From Hyphomicrobiales bacterium (GTDB taxonomy: Bacteria; Pseudomonadota; Alphaproteobacteria; Rhizobiales; Rhizobiaceae): DNA of 35,571 bases. Position numbers and translations under genes: made by a program. Of the stretch, positions 8,430 through 16,719 are shown piece by piece. The stretch covers positions 1 through 35,571 of the forward strand of contig DUSC01000175.1 in the NCBI GenBank assembly GCA_012842935.1, in the 5' to 3' direction. The notes beneath the pieces are model-generated. The model saw only the letters and a program-made list of their open reading frames with translations, did not search any database and had not been told where the DNA came from. Each line of letters begins with the position of its first letter. Position 1 is the stretch's first letter.

Positions 8430-8488
8430 CTTCGGTTCGACTTGTTCACACAGCATGCCGCCGGCGAGACCGGAGACGAATTCACATC

Positions 8489-9484
8489 ATGACCGCGCGC
8501 AACCTTGCGATCCGCTACGGCTTCCTCGCCCTGCTGTTCGGACTGATCGGATTCTTCGCTGTCTCCGCGGACGGATTCGCCTCGCCGCAGAGTGCTGTCT
8601 TCATCTTCCAGTCGGTCGCCATCACCGGAATCCTGGCGCTCGGGGTGACGGCGACGCTGGTGGTCGGCGGCTTCGACCTGTCGATCGGCTCGGTCGCTAC
8701 CAGCGCCATGATGGCCGCCGCCTACGTCATGGTGGTGCTCGAGCAGGACGCGACGGTCGCCATCCTGGTCTGCCTGCTCATCGGCGCGGTCGTCGGCCTG
8801 ATCAACGGCTTCCTGATCGTCTATACGCGCGTGCCCGACCTTCTGGCGACACTCGGCATGATGTTCCTGCTGGTCGGCCTGCAGCGCATCCCCACCGAGG
8901 GGCGCTCGATCGCGACCGGCATGACCATGCCCGACGGGACCGTGGCCAGCGGCAAATTCAGCGACGCGTTCCTCGCGCTCGGCCGCCACCGATTCGACTT
9001 CTTCATCCCCAATCTGGTTCCGGTGTCGGTGGTGGTGCTGATCCTGCTCGCCCTTCTGATCTGGTTCTTCCTCGAATACACACGCTTCGGCCGCATGATG
9101 TACGCCGTCGGCAGCAACGAGAGGGCGGCCGAACTCGCCGGCGCGCCGGTCAAGGCTTACAAGATCTGGGCCTACATCATTTCCGGAATCTTCGCCTCGA
9201 TCGGCGGGATTCTCCTCGCCGCCCGGCTTGGACGCGGCGACATCGCCTCGGGCAACAATCTGTTGCTCGACTCCGTCGCGGCGGCGCTGATCGGCTTCGC
9301 GGTTCTCGGCGCAGCCAAGCCCAACGCGTTCGGCACGGCGGTCGGCGCCCTGTTTGTCGGCGTGCTCCTGCAAGGGCTCACCATGATGAATGCCCCCTAC
9401 TACACCCAGGACTTCGTCAAGGGCGCCGTCCTTGTCGTGGCGCTGGTGTTCACCTTTGCCCTGTCGAACAGGGGCAAACGATAG
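8489..9484 (+). CDS. Sugar ABC transporter permease (RbsC-like, BPD_transp_2)
   Basis: A 331-residue integral membrane protein with eight to ten hydrophobic segments. It contains the hallmark GVTATLVVGGFDLSIGSVAT segment of ribose/galactose-type permeases and the cytoplasmic coupling loop TRFGRMMYAVGSNERAAELAG, which docks on the ATPase. Length and topology fit the CUT2 family. ATG 8489 lies about 13 bases after GGAG, so the ribosome site is not ideal, but no better start exists. It is the second gene of the importer operon, 118 bases after the ATPase and 35 before the binding protein. Confidence 0.93.
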   Translation: MTARNLAIRYGFLALLFGLIGFFAVSADGFASPQSAVFIFQSVAITGILALGVTATLVVGGFDLSIGSVATSAMMAAAYVMVVLEQDATVAILVCLLIGAVVGLINGFLIVYTRVPDLLATLGMMFLLVGLQRIPTEGRSIATGMTMPDGTVASGKFSDAFLALGRHRFDFFIPNLVPVSVVVLILLALLIWFFLEYTRFGRMMYAVGSNERAAELAGAPVKAYKIWAYIISGIFASIGGILLAARLGRGDIASGNNLLLDSVAAALIGFAVLGAAKPNAFGTAVGALFVGVLLQGLTMMNAPYYTQDFVKGAVLVVALVFTFALSNRGKR

Positions 9485-9519
9485 CCCGATCCGGACTACC
9501 GGCAACATTGGAGGAAAAG

Positions 9520-10575
9520 ATGGACTTCACACGCAGGACCTTCACGAGACTGACGATGGCGCTGGCCGGCGCGACCATGCTCGGCGTCACGCCCTCGCTG
9601 GCGCAGGAAAAGCCGGCGCCTTTCGACAACCCCGGCAACGTCAAGATTGCCCTGGTGCGCTACCTGTCGACCGGCGACTTCTTCCAGGCCTATCTCTCGG
9701 GCGTCGAGGCGCAGGCCAAGGCGCTCGGCGTCGACCTGCGTGTCTTCGACAGCCGCCAGGACGCCGCACTCCAGGCCGACATGGTCGACCAGGCCATCGC
9801 GCTCGGCGTGCAGGGTATCATCATCCAGCATGGCCTGACCGAATCGATGAAGGACGCCGCCCAGCGGGCCGTCGACGCCGGCATCAAGGTCGTCGCCTTC
9901 GACGTCAACGTCGAGAACGACAAGATCCCGCAGATCGAGCAGTCCGACCGTGACCTCGCCCGCCTGGCGCTCGAGCAGGCGATCAGGGACAATGGCGAAA
10001 GCTGGAAGGCAGGCTATGTCTACGTCGCCGGCATCGCCCCGCTCGACCGTCGCAACGAGACCTGGGTCGAGTTCAAGAAGAAGTATCCCGGCATCAACGA
10101 GGTCGCGATGTTCGGCACGCTCGACAATCCGATCGCAAACTCGGTCGCCAACCAGGCCCGCTCGGTGCTGTCGGCCAATCCCGATATCAAGGTGATGTTC
10201 GCCCCCTATGACGAGTTCGCAAAGGGCGTGAAGATCGCCGTCGACGAGGCCGGCCTGTCGAAGGACATCAAGATCTATTCGGCCGACATCTCGACCTCCG
10301 ACATCGCCGCCATGCGCGAGACCGACAGCGCCTGGGCGGCGACCGCGGCGACCAATCCGGCCGTCGTCGGCCAGGTCTCGGTGCGCGCGCTCGCCATGCT
10401 GCTCGCCGGCGAGGATCCGGGCCACAACGTCATCGTCCCTCCGACGCTGATCACGCAGAAGGACCTCAACGACAACGACATCAAGAACATGGAGGAACTG
10501 TCGGCGAAGATGCCGCAGTTCGCTCATGCCGACGTCGCCATGCCGGCCTGGATGCCGAACCCGAACGCGAAGTGA
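9520..10575 (+). CDS. Sugar ABC transporter substrate-binding protein (RbsB-like)
   Basis: A 351-residue periplasmic binding protein of the Peripla_BP_4 family. The N-terminus MDFTRRTFTRLTMALAGATM has a twin-arginine pattern (RRTFTR) followed by a hydrophobic stretch and a cleavage-like site after SLAQ, so Tat export is possible. The ribose-binding-protein fold shows in VKIALVRYLSTGDFFQAYLS, QAIALGVQGIIIQHG and GIKVVAFDVNV. ATG 9520 sits behind GGAGGA. It is the third gene of the importer operon, followed by a strong terminator. It sets the transporter's specificity, which is the key unknown: 5-methylthioribose, 5-deoxyribose or another 5-modified pentose are my candidates from context. Confidence 0.93.
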   Translation: MDFTRRTFTRLTMALAGATMLGVTPSLAQEKPAPFDNPGNVKIALVRYLSTGDFFQAYLSGVEAQAKALGVDLRVFDSRQDAALQADMVDQAIALGVQGIIIQHGLTESMKDAAQRAVDAGIKVVAFDVNVENDKIPQIEQSDRDLARLALEQAIRDNGESWKAGYVYVAGIAPLDRRNETWVEFKKKYPGINEVAMFGTLDNPIANSVANQARSVLSANPDIKVMFAPYDEFAKGVKIAVDEAGLSKDIKIYSADISTSDIAAMRETDSAWAATAATNPAVVGQVSVRALAMLLAGEDPGHNVIVPPTLITQKDLNDNDIKNMEELSAKMPQFAHADVAMPAWMPNPNAK

Positions 10576-10601
10576 CTTCGGCCGCAGGGCTGGATCGCAA
10601 G

Positions 10602-10627
10602 AGGGCGGCCTGCGCGGCCGCCCTTTT
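10602..10627 (+). terminator. Rho-independent terminator of importer operon
   Basis: A perfect nine-base stem, AGGGCGGCC (10602-10610) with GGCCGCCCT (10616-10624), has a TGCGC loop and ends in a TTTT run (10624-10627). It lies 26 bases after the binding-protein stop codon. Confidence 0.88.
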
Positions 10628-10678
10628 GTCTACGGGTCGACAGATTGCGGATATGTTCCTGAGGCAGGGAGATATCCA

Positions 10679-10920
10679 ATGGCGCTGTTCATACGCGACG
10701 AGGAAGTGGACGAACTCGCGTCCGAGTTGCAAAGAGTCTAGAAGACTCACCCCAAGAAGGAAACGGCAAAAGTCGCCCTCCGGAACGAGCCTGGCCGCGC
10801 GTCGGAGAGACCGCAGCGACGACGGTCCGGGTCGCGCGATGGCTCGCGCCGACGCAATGGGACCCAGCGATCCTGACTTCGCCATGAAGCGCTTCACGGA
10901 CGAGATTTGGGGCGACGCTG
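10679..10920 (+). pseudogene. vapB: Degenerate VapB-type antitoxin gene
   Basis: The frame opens MALFIRDEEVDELASELQRV, the typical start of PSK/Rv0623-type VapB antitoxins, behind a GGGAGA ribosome site. It then hits an in-frame TAG at 10739. Antitoxin-like sequence continues in the same frame (KKETAKVALRNE). One extra C near 10790 shifts it, and the C-terminal part resumes in the next frame (MGPSDPDFAMKRFTDEIWGD, ending about 10919). At the 3' end the stop that would overlap the toxin ATG (TGATG) is also out of frame by one base. At least one nonsense mutation and one or two frameshifts make this a dead gene, not a new small ORF. Confidence 0.75.
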
Positions 10921-11017
10921 ATGTTCGTCGATGCGTCTGTCACCATTGCAATACTCGGGCGAGAGCGGGATGCTGAGGCGCCGGCCGAAGGACCTCGCGC
11001 TGACCGACCTCGCCTGA
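10921..11017 (+). pseudogene. vapC: VapC PIN-domain toxin remnant with internal deletion
   Basis: The start MFVDASVTIAILGRERDAEA is the N-terminal strand of a VapC PIN ribonuclease, including the conserved first acidic residue (Asp4). After about 20 codons the frame is lost. A different frame then reads PKDLALTDLA followed by TGA (11015-11017), resembling the C-terminal strand of VapC toxins. The roughly 100 residues between, with the other acidic catalytic residues, are absent. This looks like an internal deletion that left both ends. It directly follows the ruined vapB in normal vapBC order and lies four bases from the 3' end of the aldolase gene on the opposite strand. Confidence 0.65.
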
Positions 11018-11021
11018 CGCC

Positions 11022-13076
11022 CTACCGTAGCGCCGCCGCGATATTGCCGCCGTCGACCGTGGTGACGTCGGCCGTCGTGCGCTCGGCGAGCGCCTGGTGC
11101 AGGAAAGCCTGGGCGACGTGCTCGGCGGTCACCTCGAGGCCGAGCAGGTTGCCGGCCATATAGTCCTTCTCGGTGAGGCCGCGGGCCTTCGACCGGCTGG
11201 CGATCATCTCGCCGGTGAGCAGGCCCGAGCGGACGCGGTCGGCGTTGACGGCGTTGGAGCGCACGCCGATCGCACCGTATTCGAGCGCGTATTGCCGCGA
11301 CAGGAACAGCGTCGCCGCCTTGGGCAGGCCGTAGGCGCCGAACTTCGGCCCCGGATTGACCGCCTGTTTCGACGTGTTGAACAAGAGGACGCCGCCGGTG
11401 CCCTGCTGCTTGAAGATCCTCACCGCGTTCTGCGCCACCGACTGGTGGGCGAAGAAGTTCAGCTCGAAACTCTTCCGCAGCAGTTCGTCGTCGATCTCGC
11501 CGATGCCGCCCTCCCAGGCTGCGCCGGCATTGGAGACGACGATGTCGACGCCGCCGTAGCGGGCGACGGCCACATCGAAGGCCCGGCGCACCGAAGCAGG
11601 GTCCGTGACGTCGCAACCGACCGCGATCGAGTCGTTGCCGGCGGCTTTGGCGGCGGCAATCGCCCTGTCTTCGTCGGTATCGGCGACGACGACATGCGCG
11701 CCGTTGACGGCGAACAGCTTCGCCGTCGCCGCACCGATGGCGCCGCCGCCGCCCGTCACGAGCACGACCTGTCCGGTGAGCGGCTTGGGCTTGTTGCCGG
11801 CGAGCTTGGCCTGCTCCAGCGACCAGTATTCGAGTTCGAAGAGTTCGGGCTTGGAAAGCGGACGGAAGCGGCCGATCGCCTCGGCTCCCGCGACCGCCTC
11901 GATCCACATCTCGCCGACGTCGGAGGCGATTCTCGCGTCCTTCAGCGTCCGGCCGAAGCCGAACATGCCCAAGCCCGGAACCAGGGCCAGCCGGGGCATC
12001 GGGTCGAGCATCGTCCTCGCGACGTCGTCGCGCGCGTCGTTGGTGCGGAAGTAATCCGCGTAGGCGGCCACATAGTCGGCGATCACCTGCTTCGCCGCCG
12101 CGGCGAAGGAAGCAAGTTCGCCCGAGCGCGGCGACGGCAGCACGACGGGTCCGGTCTTGATGCGGATCGAGAGATCCGGCGTGCTGACGCCTGTGTCCGC
12201 GAGTCGCGGCAGATCGCTGGAAGACAGGAACGCCCGGACCCGGTCCGAAGTGCGGAAGTCGGCAACGAAGCGGTCGTACGCGCCTTCGCCGCGTGGAAAG
12301 GCGACGGCGCCGCGCAGCAGAGGCGCGATCTCGCCCGGCGCGGCCAGGTCCGATGCGACCGCAGTCGTCGGCAGCGGCCGGCCGTTGGCGGAGACATAGT
12401 CCTCGGCCACCGTCACCCAGTGGATCATGCGGCCGTAGGCCTCTTCGGCGCTGTCACCGAATGTGAAGATGCCGTGCTTGTCGAGGATCAGCCCTTCGAC
12501 CGTCGGATCGCGGTCGAACACCGCCGCGGCCGCCTTGGCGAGGTCGAAGCCGGGCTTGATGTAGGGGACGAAACCCATACGCGGTCCGAACACCTTCCTG
12601 CAGAGCGACTCGCTGTCCTCGCCCTGATCGACGATGGCGAGGATTGCGGTCGAGTGGGTGTGGTCGACGTATCTGTGCGGCAGGAACGCGTGGAGGAGCG
12701 TTTCCACGGACGGGTTCGGCGAGGAGGGGTCGATCAGATTGGCGCGCTGCAGCGCCACCATGTCTTCGTCCGATAGGACCGAGAGGGACCGTGCCTTCAG
12801 CAGAGGGCCTAACTTCACCGCCGGCAGGCCCTGCGGCTCGATGACGGCCATGTCCCAGCCGCTGCCCTTGACGCAAAGCACGTCCCATTCCTCGCCGATA
12901 AGGTCGGTGACGCGGGTCTTCAGCGAGGTGTTGCCGCCGCCGTGAAGGACCAGCCGCGGATCGCCGCCGAGCAGGCGCGTCGTGTAGACCCTGAGCGCAA
13001 GATCGCGGGTGATACCCCTGGCGGCGTAGTCGGCGACTATCTTCTCGGCTTCGGCATCGTTCCAGAGGCTCTTCAT
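11022..13076 (-). CDS. Bifunctional class II aldolase / short-chain dehydrogenase (rhamnulose-1-phosphate aldolase-ADH family)
   Basis: A 684-residue fusion. The N-terminal class II aldolase domain (about 1-400) shows LHGGGNTSLK, the zinc-ligand pair in DHTHST (His139, His141) and a third histidine in DKHGIFTFG (His201). The C-terminal SDR domain (about 430-684) has the nucleotide loop TGGGGAIG near 438, NAG, and the catalytic pair in AYGLPK (Tyr582, Lys586). Family members cleave a ketose 1-phosphate to DHAP plus an aldehyde and process the aldehyde with NAD(H). ATG 13076 starts the recognisable domain; the frame extends upstream to 13655 only through the SorC gene. Context (SorC regulator upstream, mtnKA and a pentose importer sharing the operator) suggests 5-methylthioribulose or 5-deoxyribulose 1-phosphate as substrate, not rhamnulose 1-phosphate. 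No rhamnose isomerase or kinase is present. Confidence 0.9.
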   Translation of the reverse strand: MKSLWNDAEAEKIVADYAARGITRDLALRVYTTRLLGGDPRLVLHGGGNTSLKTRVTDLIGEEWDVLCVKGSGWDMAVIEPQGLPAVKLGPLLKARSLSVLSDEDMVALQRANLIDPSSPNPSVETLLHAFLPHRYVDHTHSTAILAIVDQGEDSESLCRKVFGPRMGFVPYIKPGFDLAKAAAAVFDRDPTVEGLILDKHGIFTFGDSAEEAYGRMIHWVTVAEDYVSANGRPLPTTAVASDLAAPGEIAPLLRGAVAFPRGEGAYDRFVADFRTSDRVRAFLSSSDLPRLADTGVSTPDLSIRIKTGPVVLPSPRSGELASFAAAAKQVIADYVAAYADYFRTNDARDDVARTMLDPMPRLALVPGLGMFGFGRTLKDARIASDVGEMWIEAVAGAEAIGRFRPLSKPELFELEYWSLEQAKLAGNKPKPLTGQVVLVTGGGGAIGAATAKLFAVNGAHVVVADTDEDRAIAAAKAAGNDSIAVGCDVTDPASVRRAFDVAVARYGGVDIVVSNAGAAWEGGIGEIDDELLRKSFELNFFAHQSVAQNAVRIFKQQGTGGVLLFNTSKQAVNPGPKFGAYGLPKAATLFLSRQYALEYGAIGVRSNAVNADRVRSGLLTGEMIASRSKARGLTEKDYMAGNLLGLEVTAEHVAQAFLHQALAERTTADVTTVDGGNIAAALR

Positions 13077-13138
13077 GTCAAATCCGTTTGCAGTTTCGTT
13101 TCGAGTCGCACAAGCACCCCGCAGAAATCGCGGCGCTA

Positions 13139-14110
13139 TCAGGTTGCCGTGCCGGCAGGCGCCGTCTCGTGTGCCGGCGCAAGCTCCAGAAGCCGCCGGG
13201 CAAGAGGCGCGGTGACCACAAGATGGGTGACGAATCCGCCAGCCAGGGCGGCGCGTAGCGCGTCGAGCTTGACGTCCTCGTGCACGACCATCATCCGCTT
13301 CGGGATGGCGCGCAGCGATCCGAGGTCGGCGGAGATGACGCGCCGGTTGTAGCTGCAGTCGAGCGCCGACCCGGACGCATCGATGATCTGGCCTGCAATG
13401 ACGCCCGCCGCCCCCTCCGCGCGCAATGCCCTGAGTTCGGTGGGCGTGAGGGCCCCGCACTTGACCACATGGCTGTCCTCGTCGACCGTGCCGACGGAAT
13501 AGAGAGCGATGTCGCACTCCGAGATGCCGGCAAGCTGCTCGCGGATGACCGGCTCGTCGCGAAGTTCCGCCGCCAGCCGTTCCGAGGTCAGCACGAGCGG
13601 AGCATAGAAGTTGAGGCCCTTGGCGTTGAGCCGCCGGGCGATCTCCATCGTGCATTCATCGGGCCTGTAAGAATAGGGTGCGCCGAGATTGCCGCAGAGC
13701 TGGACGACGACCACGTCCTGAAGATCGGCAAAAGGCATCACGTCGGCGATCGCGTAAACGGTGCGGCCCCAGGCGACCCCGATGCGGTACCCCCGTCCGA
13801 TCTGCTCGAGGAAGGCGCTTGCAGCGACGAGCGCCACCTCGTTCTCGGTGCTTCGACCGGCATCGGATACGATCCAGACCGTCCGAAGGCCGAGCGCGTC
13901 TTCCAGCCGGCGCGCCAGCACGTCGTCGGAAAAGAGCTGCGTGGACGTGCTGATGTTGACGATGCCGGTCTCGCGGGCCTTGCGCAGGTACATGGCGACC
14001 GAGGCGCGCGATATGTCCAGTTTCCGCGCCACCTCGTCCTGACGCAGGCCGTGCGTATAGTAGAGCCAGGCGGCCTTGTGGATAATCTGGTCAGCCGGCC
14101 TGATCGGCAT
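13139..14110 (-). CDS. SorC/DeoR-type sugar-binding transcriptional regulator
   Basis: A 323-residue SorC-family regulator. The N-terminal helix-turn-helix reads YYTHGLRQDEVARKLDISRA, with recognition helix SRASVAMYLRKARE. The C-terminal sugar-phosphate-binding domain includes RIGVAWGRTVYAIAD and VVVVQLCGNLG and ends in MMVVHEDVKLDALRAALAGG. ATG 14110 is chosen because GGGGAGGG lies about eight bases upstream; a GTG at 14128 would place that ribosome site inside the gene. It is followed at 62 bases by the aldolase fusion on the same strand, probably one operon. An operator-like site (14132-14160) just upstream resembles the mtnK/importer palindrome, so it likely regulates itself, the aldolase and the divergent mtnKA/importer genes. 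The effector is probably a phosphorylated pentose. Confidence 0.92.
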   Translation of the reverse strand: MPIRPADQIIHKAAWLYYTHGLRQDEVARKLDISRASVAMYLRKARETGIVNISTSTQLFSDDVLARRLEDALGLRTVWIVSDAGRSTENEVALVAASAFLEQIGRGYRIGVAWGRTVYAIADVMPFADLQDVVVVQLCGNLGAPYSYRPDECTMEIARRLNAKGLNFYAPLVLTSERLAAELRDEPVIREQLAGISECDIALYSVGTVDEDSHVVKCGALTPTELRALRAEGAAGVIAGQIIDASGSALDCSYNRRVISADLGSLRAIPKRMMVVHEDVKLDALRAALAGGFVTHLVVTAPLARRLLELAPAHETAPAGTAT

Positions 14111-14131
14111 GGCGTTCGCCCTCCCCACTTA

Positions 14132-14160
14132 GACAATAGTCACGTCGATTGACAAAAGTC
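14132..14160. promoter_or_regulatory. Second copy of the mtnK/importer operator, upstream of SorC gene
   Basis: Aligned by hand with the palindrome at 6793-6821 (reverse orientation), 20 of 29 positions are identical. The identical run TCGATTGACA (14145-14154) is included, as are the outer GTC/GAC elements. It lies 22-50 bases upstream of the SorC-family start codon, in promoter position. The plus-strand arms are GACAATAGTCA and TTGACAAAAGTC, so the dyad is less perfect than the first site. Confidence 0.7.
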
Positions 14161-14270
14161 AAATCCGACATGCGGTTTACGGGTTGGCTTTCGCCCGGTG
14201 AGGCAGCCCGCCAATGCGTCAAGTCGCCACATGCGCCGCCCCCCCCCGACGAAAAACATGATATTTTTTG

Positions 14271-14287
14271 TTTAGAATAGTTCTAAG
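14271..14287 (+). promoter_or_regulatory. Iron control element (Irr box) of the imelysin-bacterioferritin operon
   Basis: TTTAGAA (14271-14277) and TTCTAAG (14281-14287) are inverted repeats around TAG, six of seven arm bases pairing exactly. This matches the rhizobial ICE motif bound by Irr. It sits in an AT-rich island in otherwise GC-rich DNA, about 130 bases before the first gene. TAGAAT inside it (14273-14278) could be a -10, which would suit repression by Irr when iron is scarce. No good -35 is seen at the matching distance. Confidence 0.7.
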
Positions 14288-14328
14288 TTATTGTTTTAAG
14301 GATGATTTTCTGTCCCGTCACGTTGACA

Positions 14329-14345
14329 GCACGATGTCATCGTGC
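14329..14345. promoter_or_regulatory. Short perfect dyad near a TTGACA element upstream of imelysin gene
   Basis: GCACGAT (14329-14335) and ATCGTGC (14339-14345) are perfect inverted repeats around GTC. A consensus -35 TTGACA (14323-14328) abuts the left arm, so the dyad would occupy the spacer of a promoter, although no good -10 is visible. It could be a second operator or an RNA hairpin in the leader. Confidence 0.4.
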
Positions 14346-14419
14346 CTTATGTGAAGTCATCGTCATGCCAGTGCCACCTTTGATGTCGGGGCCTTGAACC
14401 CTTTCGATTGGAGGACGGA

Positions 14420-15823
<1,404 letters not shown>

Positions 15824-15906
15824 GGTAGATCGAGGTACGGCGCGAGAATCCGTGCTCTTCCAGCGAGCCCACGGCAGCGAGCCGTCAGCCAGCCCCCGGT
15901 GCGACG

Positions 15907-16218
15907 ATGATCATCTGCCACTGCAACCTGATCACGCAAGACGAGATCGAAAGCGCGATCACCGAACTTCTTGACCAGGATCCCTGGTCGCTGATCGTGC
16001 CAGCGAAGGTCTACCACACGCTGCACAAGCGGGGCCGCTGTTGCGGCTGTTTTCCAAATGTGGTCGAAACGATCATAAGGGTAACCGAAGAGTATCACGC
16101 GCGCTCGGAGGCGAGGGCGGGAGAGGTTGTTTCACATCTGGACCGCGTCAGAAGTTTGCGCGGCCAATTCGGGAGCAGGACCCATGAAAGGCGAAAGGCA
16201 GATCATCGAGCGGCTTAA
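15907..16218 (+). CDS. bfd: Bacterioferritin-associated ferredoxin
   Basis: A 103-residue [2Fe-2S] protein of the BFD family. The ligands fit the family pattern: Cys4 and Cys6 in [10 protein letters not shown], then Cys45 and Cys48 in [10 protein letters not shown] (Cys46 is extra). Bfd delivers electrons to bacterioferritin so stored ferric iron can be reduced and released. The protein is longer than the usual 60-70 residues: a charged Arg/His/Glu-rich tail of about 35 residues follows the domain, and its last part overlaps the start of bfr. The ATG at 15907 lacks a strong Shine-Dalgarno sequence, so expression may depend on upstream translation. Its place directly before bfr supports the call. 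Confidence 0.88.
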   Translation: MIICHCNLITQDEIESAITELLDQDPWSLIVPAKVYHTLHKRGRCCGCFPNVVETIIRVTEEYHARSEARAGEVVSHLDRVRSLRGQFGSRTHERRKADHRAA

Positions 16219-16669
16219 CGAAGCCCTCTTCCTCGAACTGGGTGCGGTCAACCAGTACTGGCTCCACTACCGGCTTCTAGAGGACTGGGGTTACGCGAAG
16301 CTGGCCAGGAAGGAGCGCGCCGAGTCGATCGAGGAGATGCAGCACGCCGACAAGCTGGTTGCGCGTATCATCCTCCTCGAGGGTCATCCAAACCTGCAGT
16401 CGGTCGCGCCGCTGCGCATCGGCCAGAACGTGAAGGAGGTGCTGGAGTCGGACCTCGCCGGCGAATACGACGCGCGCACCTCCTACAAGAAGTCGCGCGA
16501 AATCTGTGCGGAAGTCGGCGACTACGTCACGATGCGCCTTTTCGAGGACCTCCTCGCCGACGAGGAAGGACATATCGATTTTCTGGAAACCCAACTCGAC
16601 CTGCTGGCGACGATCGGCGAGGAGAAGTACGGGCTTCTCAACGCGTCGCCGGCGAACGAGGCCGAGTGA
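16184..16669 (+). CDS. bfr: Bacterioferritin
   Basis: A 161-residue bacterioferritin of standard length. It carries the ferroxidase residues Glu18, Tyr25, Glu51, His54, the Glu in [14 protein letters not shown] (about 94) and EEGH near 127-130, plus Met52, the heme b ligand between subunits. The 24-mer stores iron as a mineral core. The ATG at 16184 lies inside the bfd reading frame, giving a 35-base overlap; an in-frame start further upstream would add an unrelated N-terminus. It follows bfd and precedes the DUF1111 gene. Irr-type control is expected of rhizobial bfr genes, which fits the ICE box at the head of the cluster. Confidence 0.95.
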   Translation: MKGERQIIERLNEALFLELGAVNQYWLHYRLLEDWGYAKLARKERAESIEEMQHADKLVARIILLEGHPNLQSVAPLRIGQNVKEVLESDLAGEYDARTSYKKSREICAEVGDYVTMRLFEDLLADEEGHIDFLETQLDLLATIGEEKYGLLNASPANEAE

Positions 16670-16719
16670 GCCAATCAAGGCGGCGCGGGCCGGTATTGCC
16701 CCGCCCCAAGGAATGGAAC

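Noticed and set aside
13074-13086. Third operator copy at the aldolase start (GTCAAATCCG)
   Set aside because: It shares only GTCAAAT with the palindromes and has no inverted partner.
13077-13655. N-terminal extension of the aldolase fusion to 877 codons
   Set aside because: The extra 193 codons overlap the SorC gene and have no similarity to aldolases; the domain begins at ATG 13076.
14239-14247. Run of nine C residues upstream of the Irr box
   Set aside because: A long homopolymer could slip, but it lies outside any coding region or promoter element I can define; probably incidental or a sequencing-sensitive spot.
14324-14339. RirA/IRO box in the imelysin promoter
   Set aside because: The spacing is TGA-N10-TCA, not TGA-N9-TCA.
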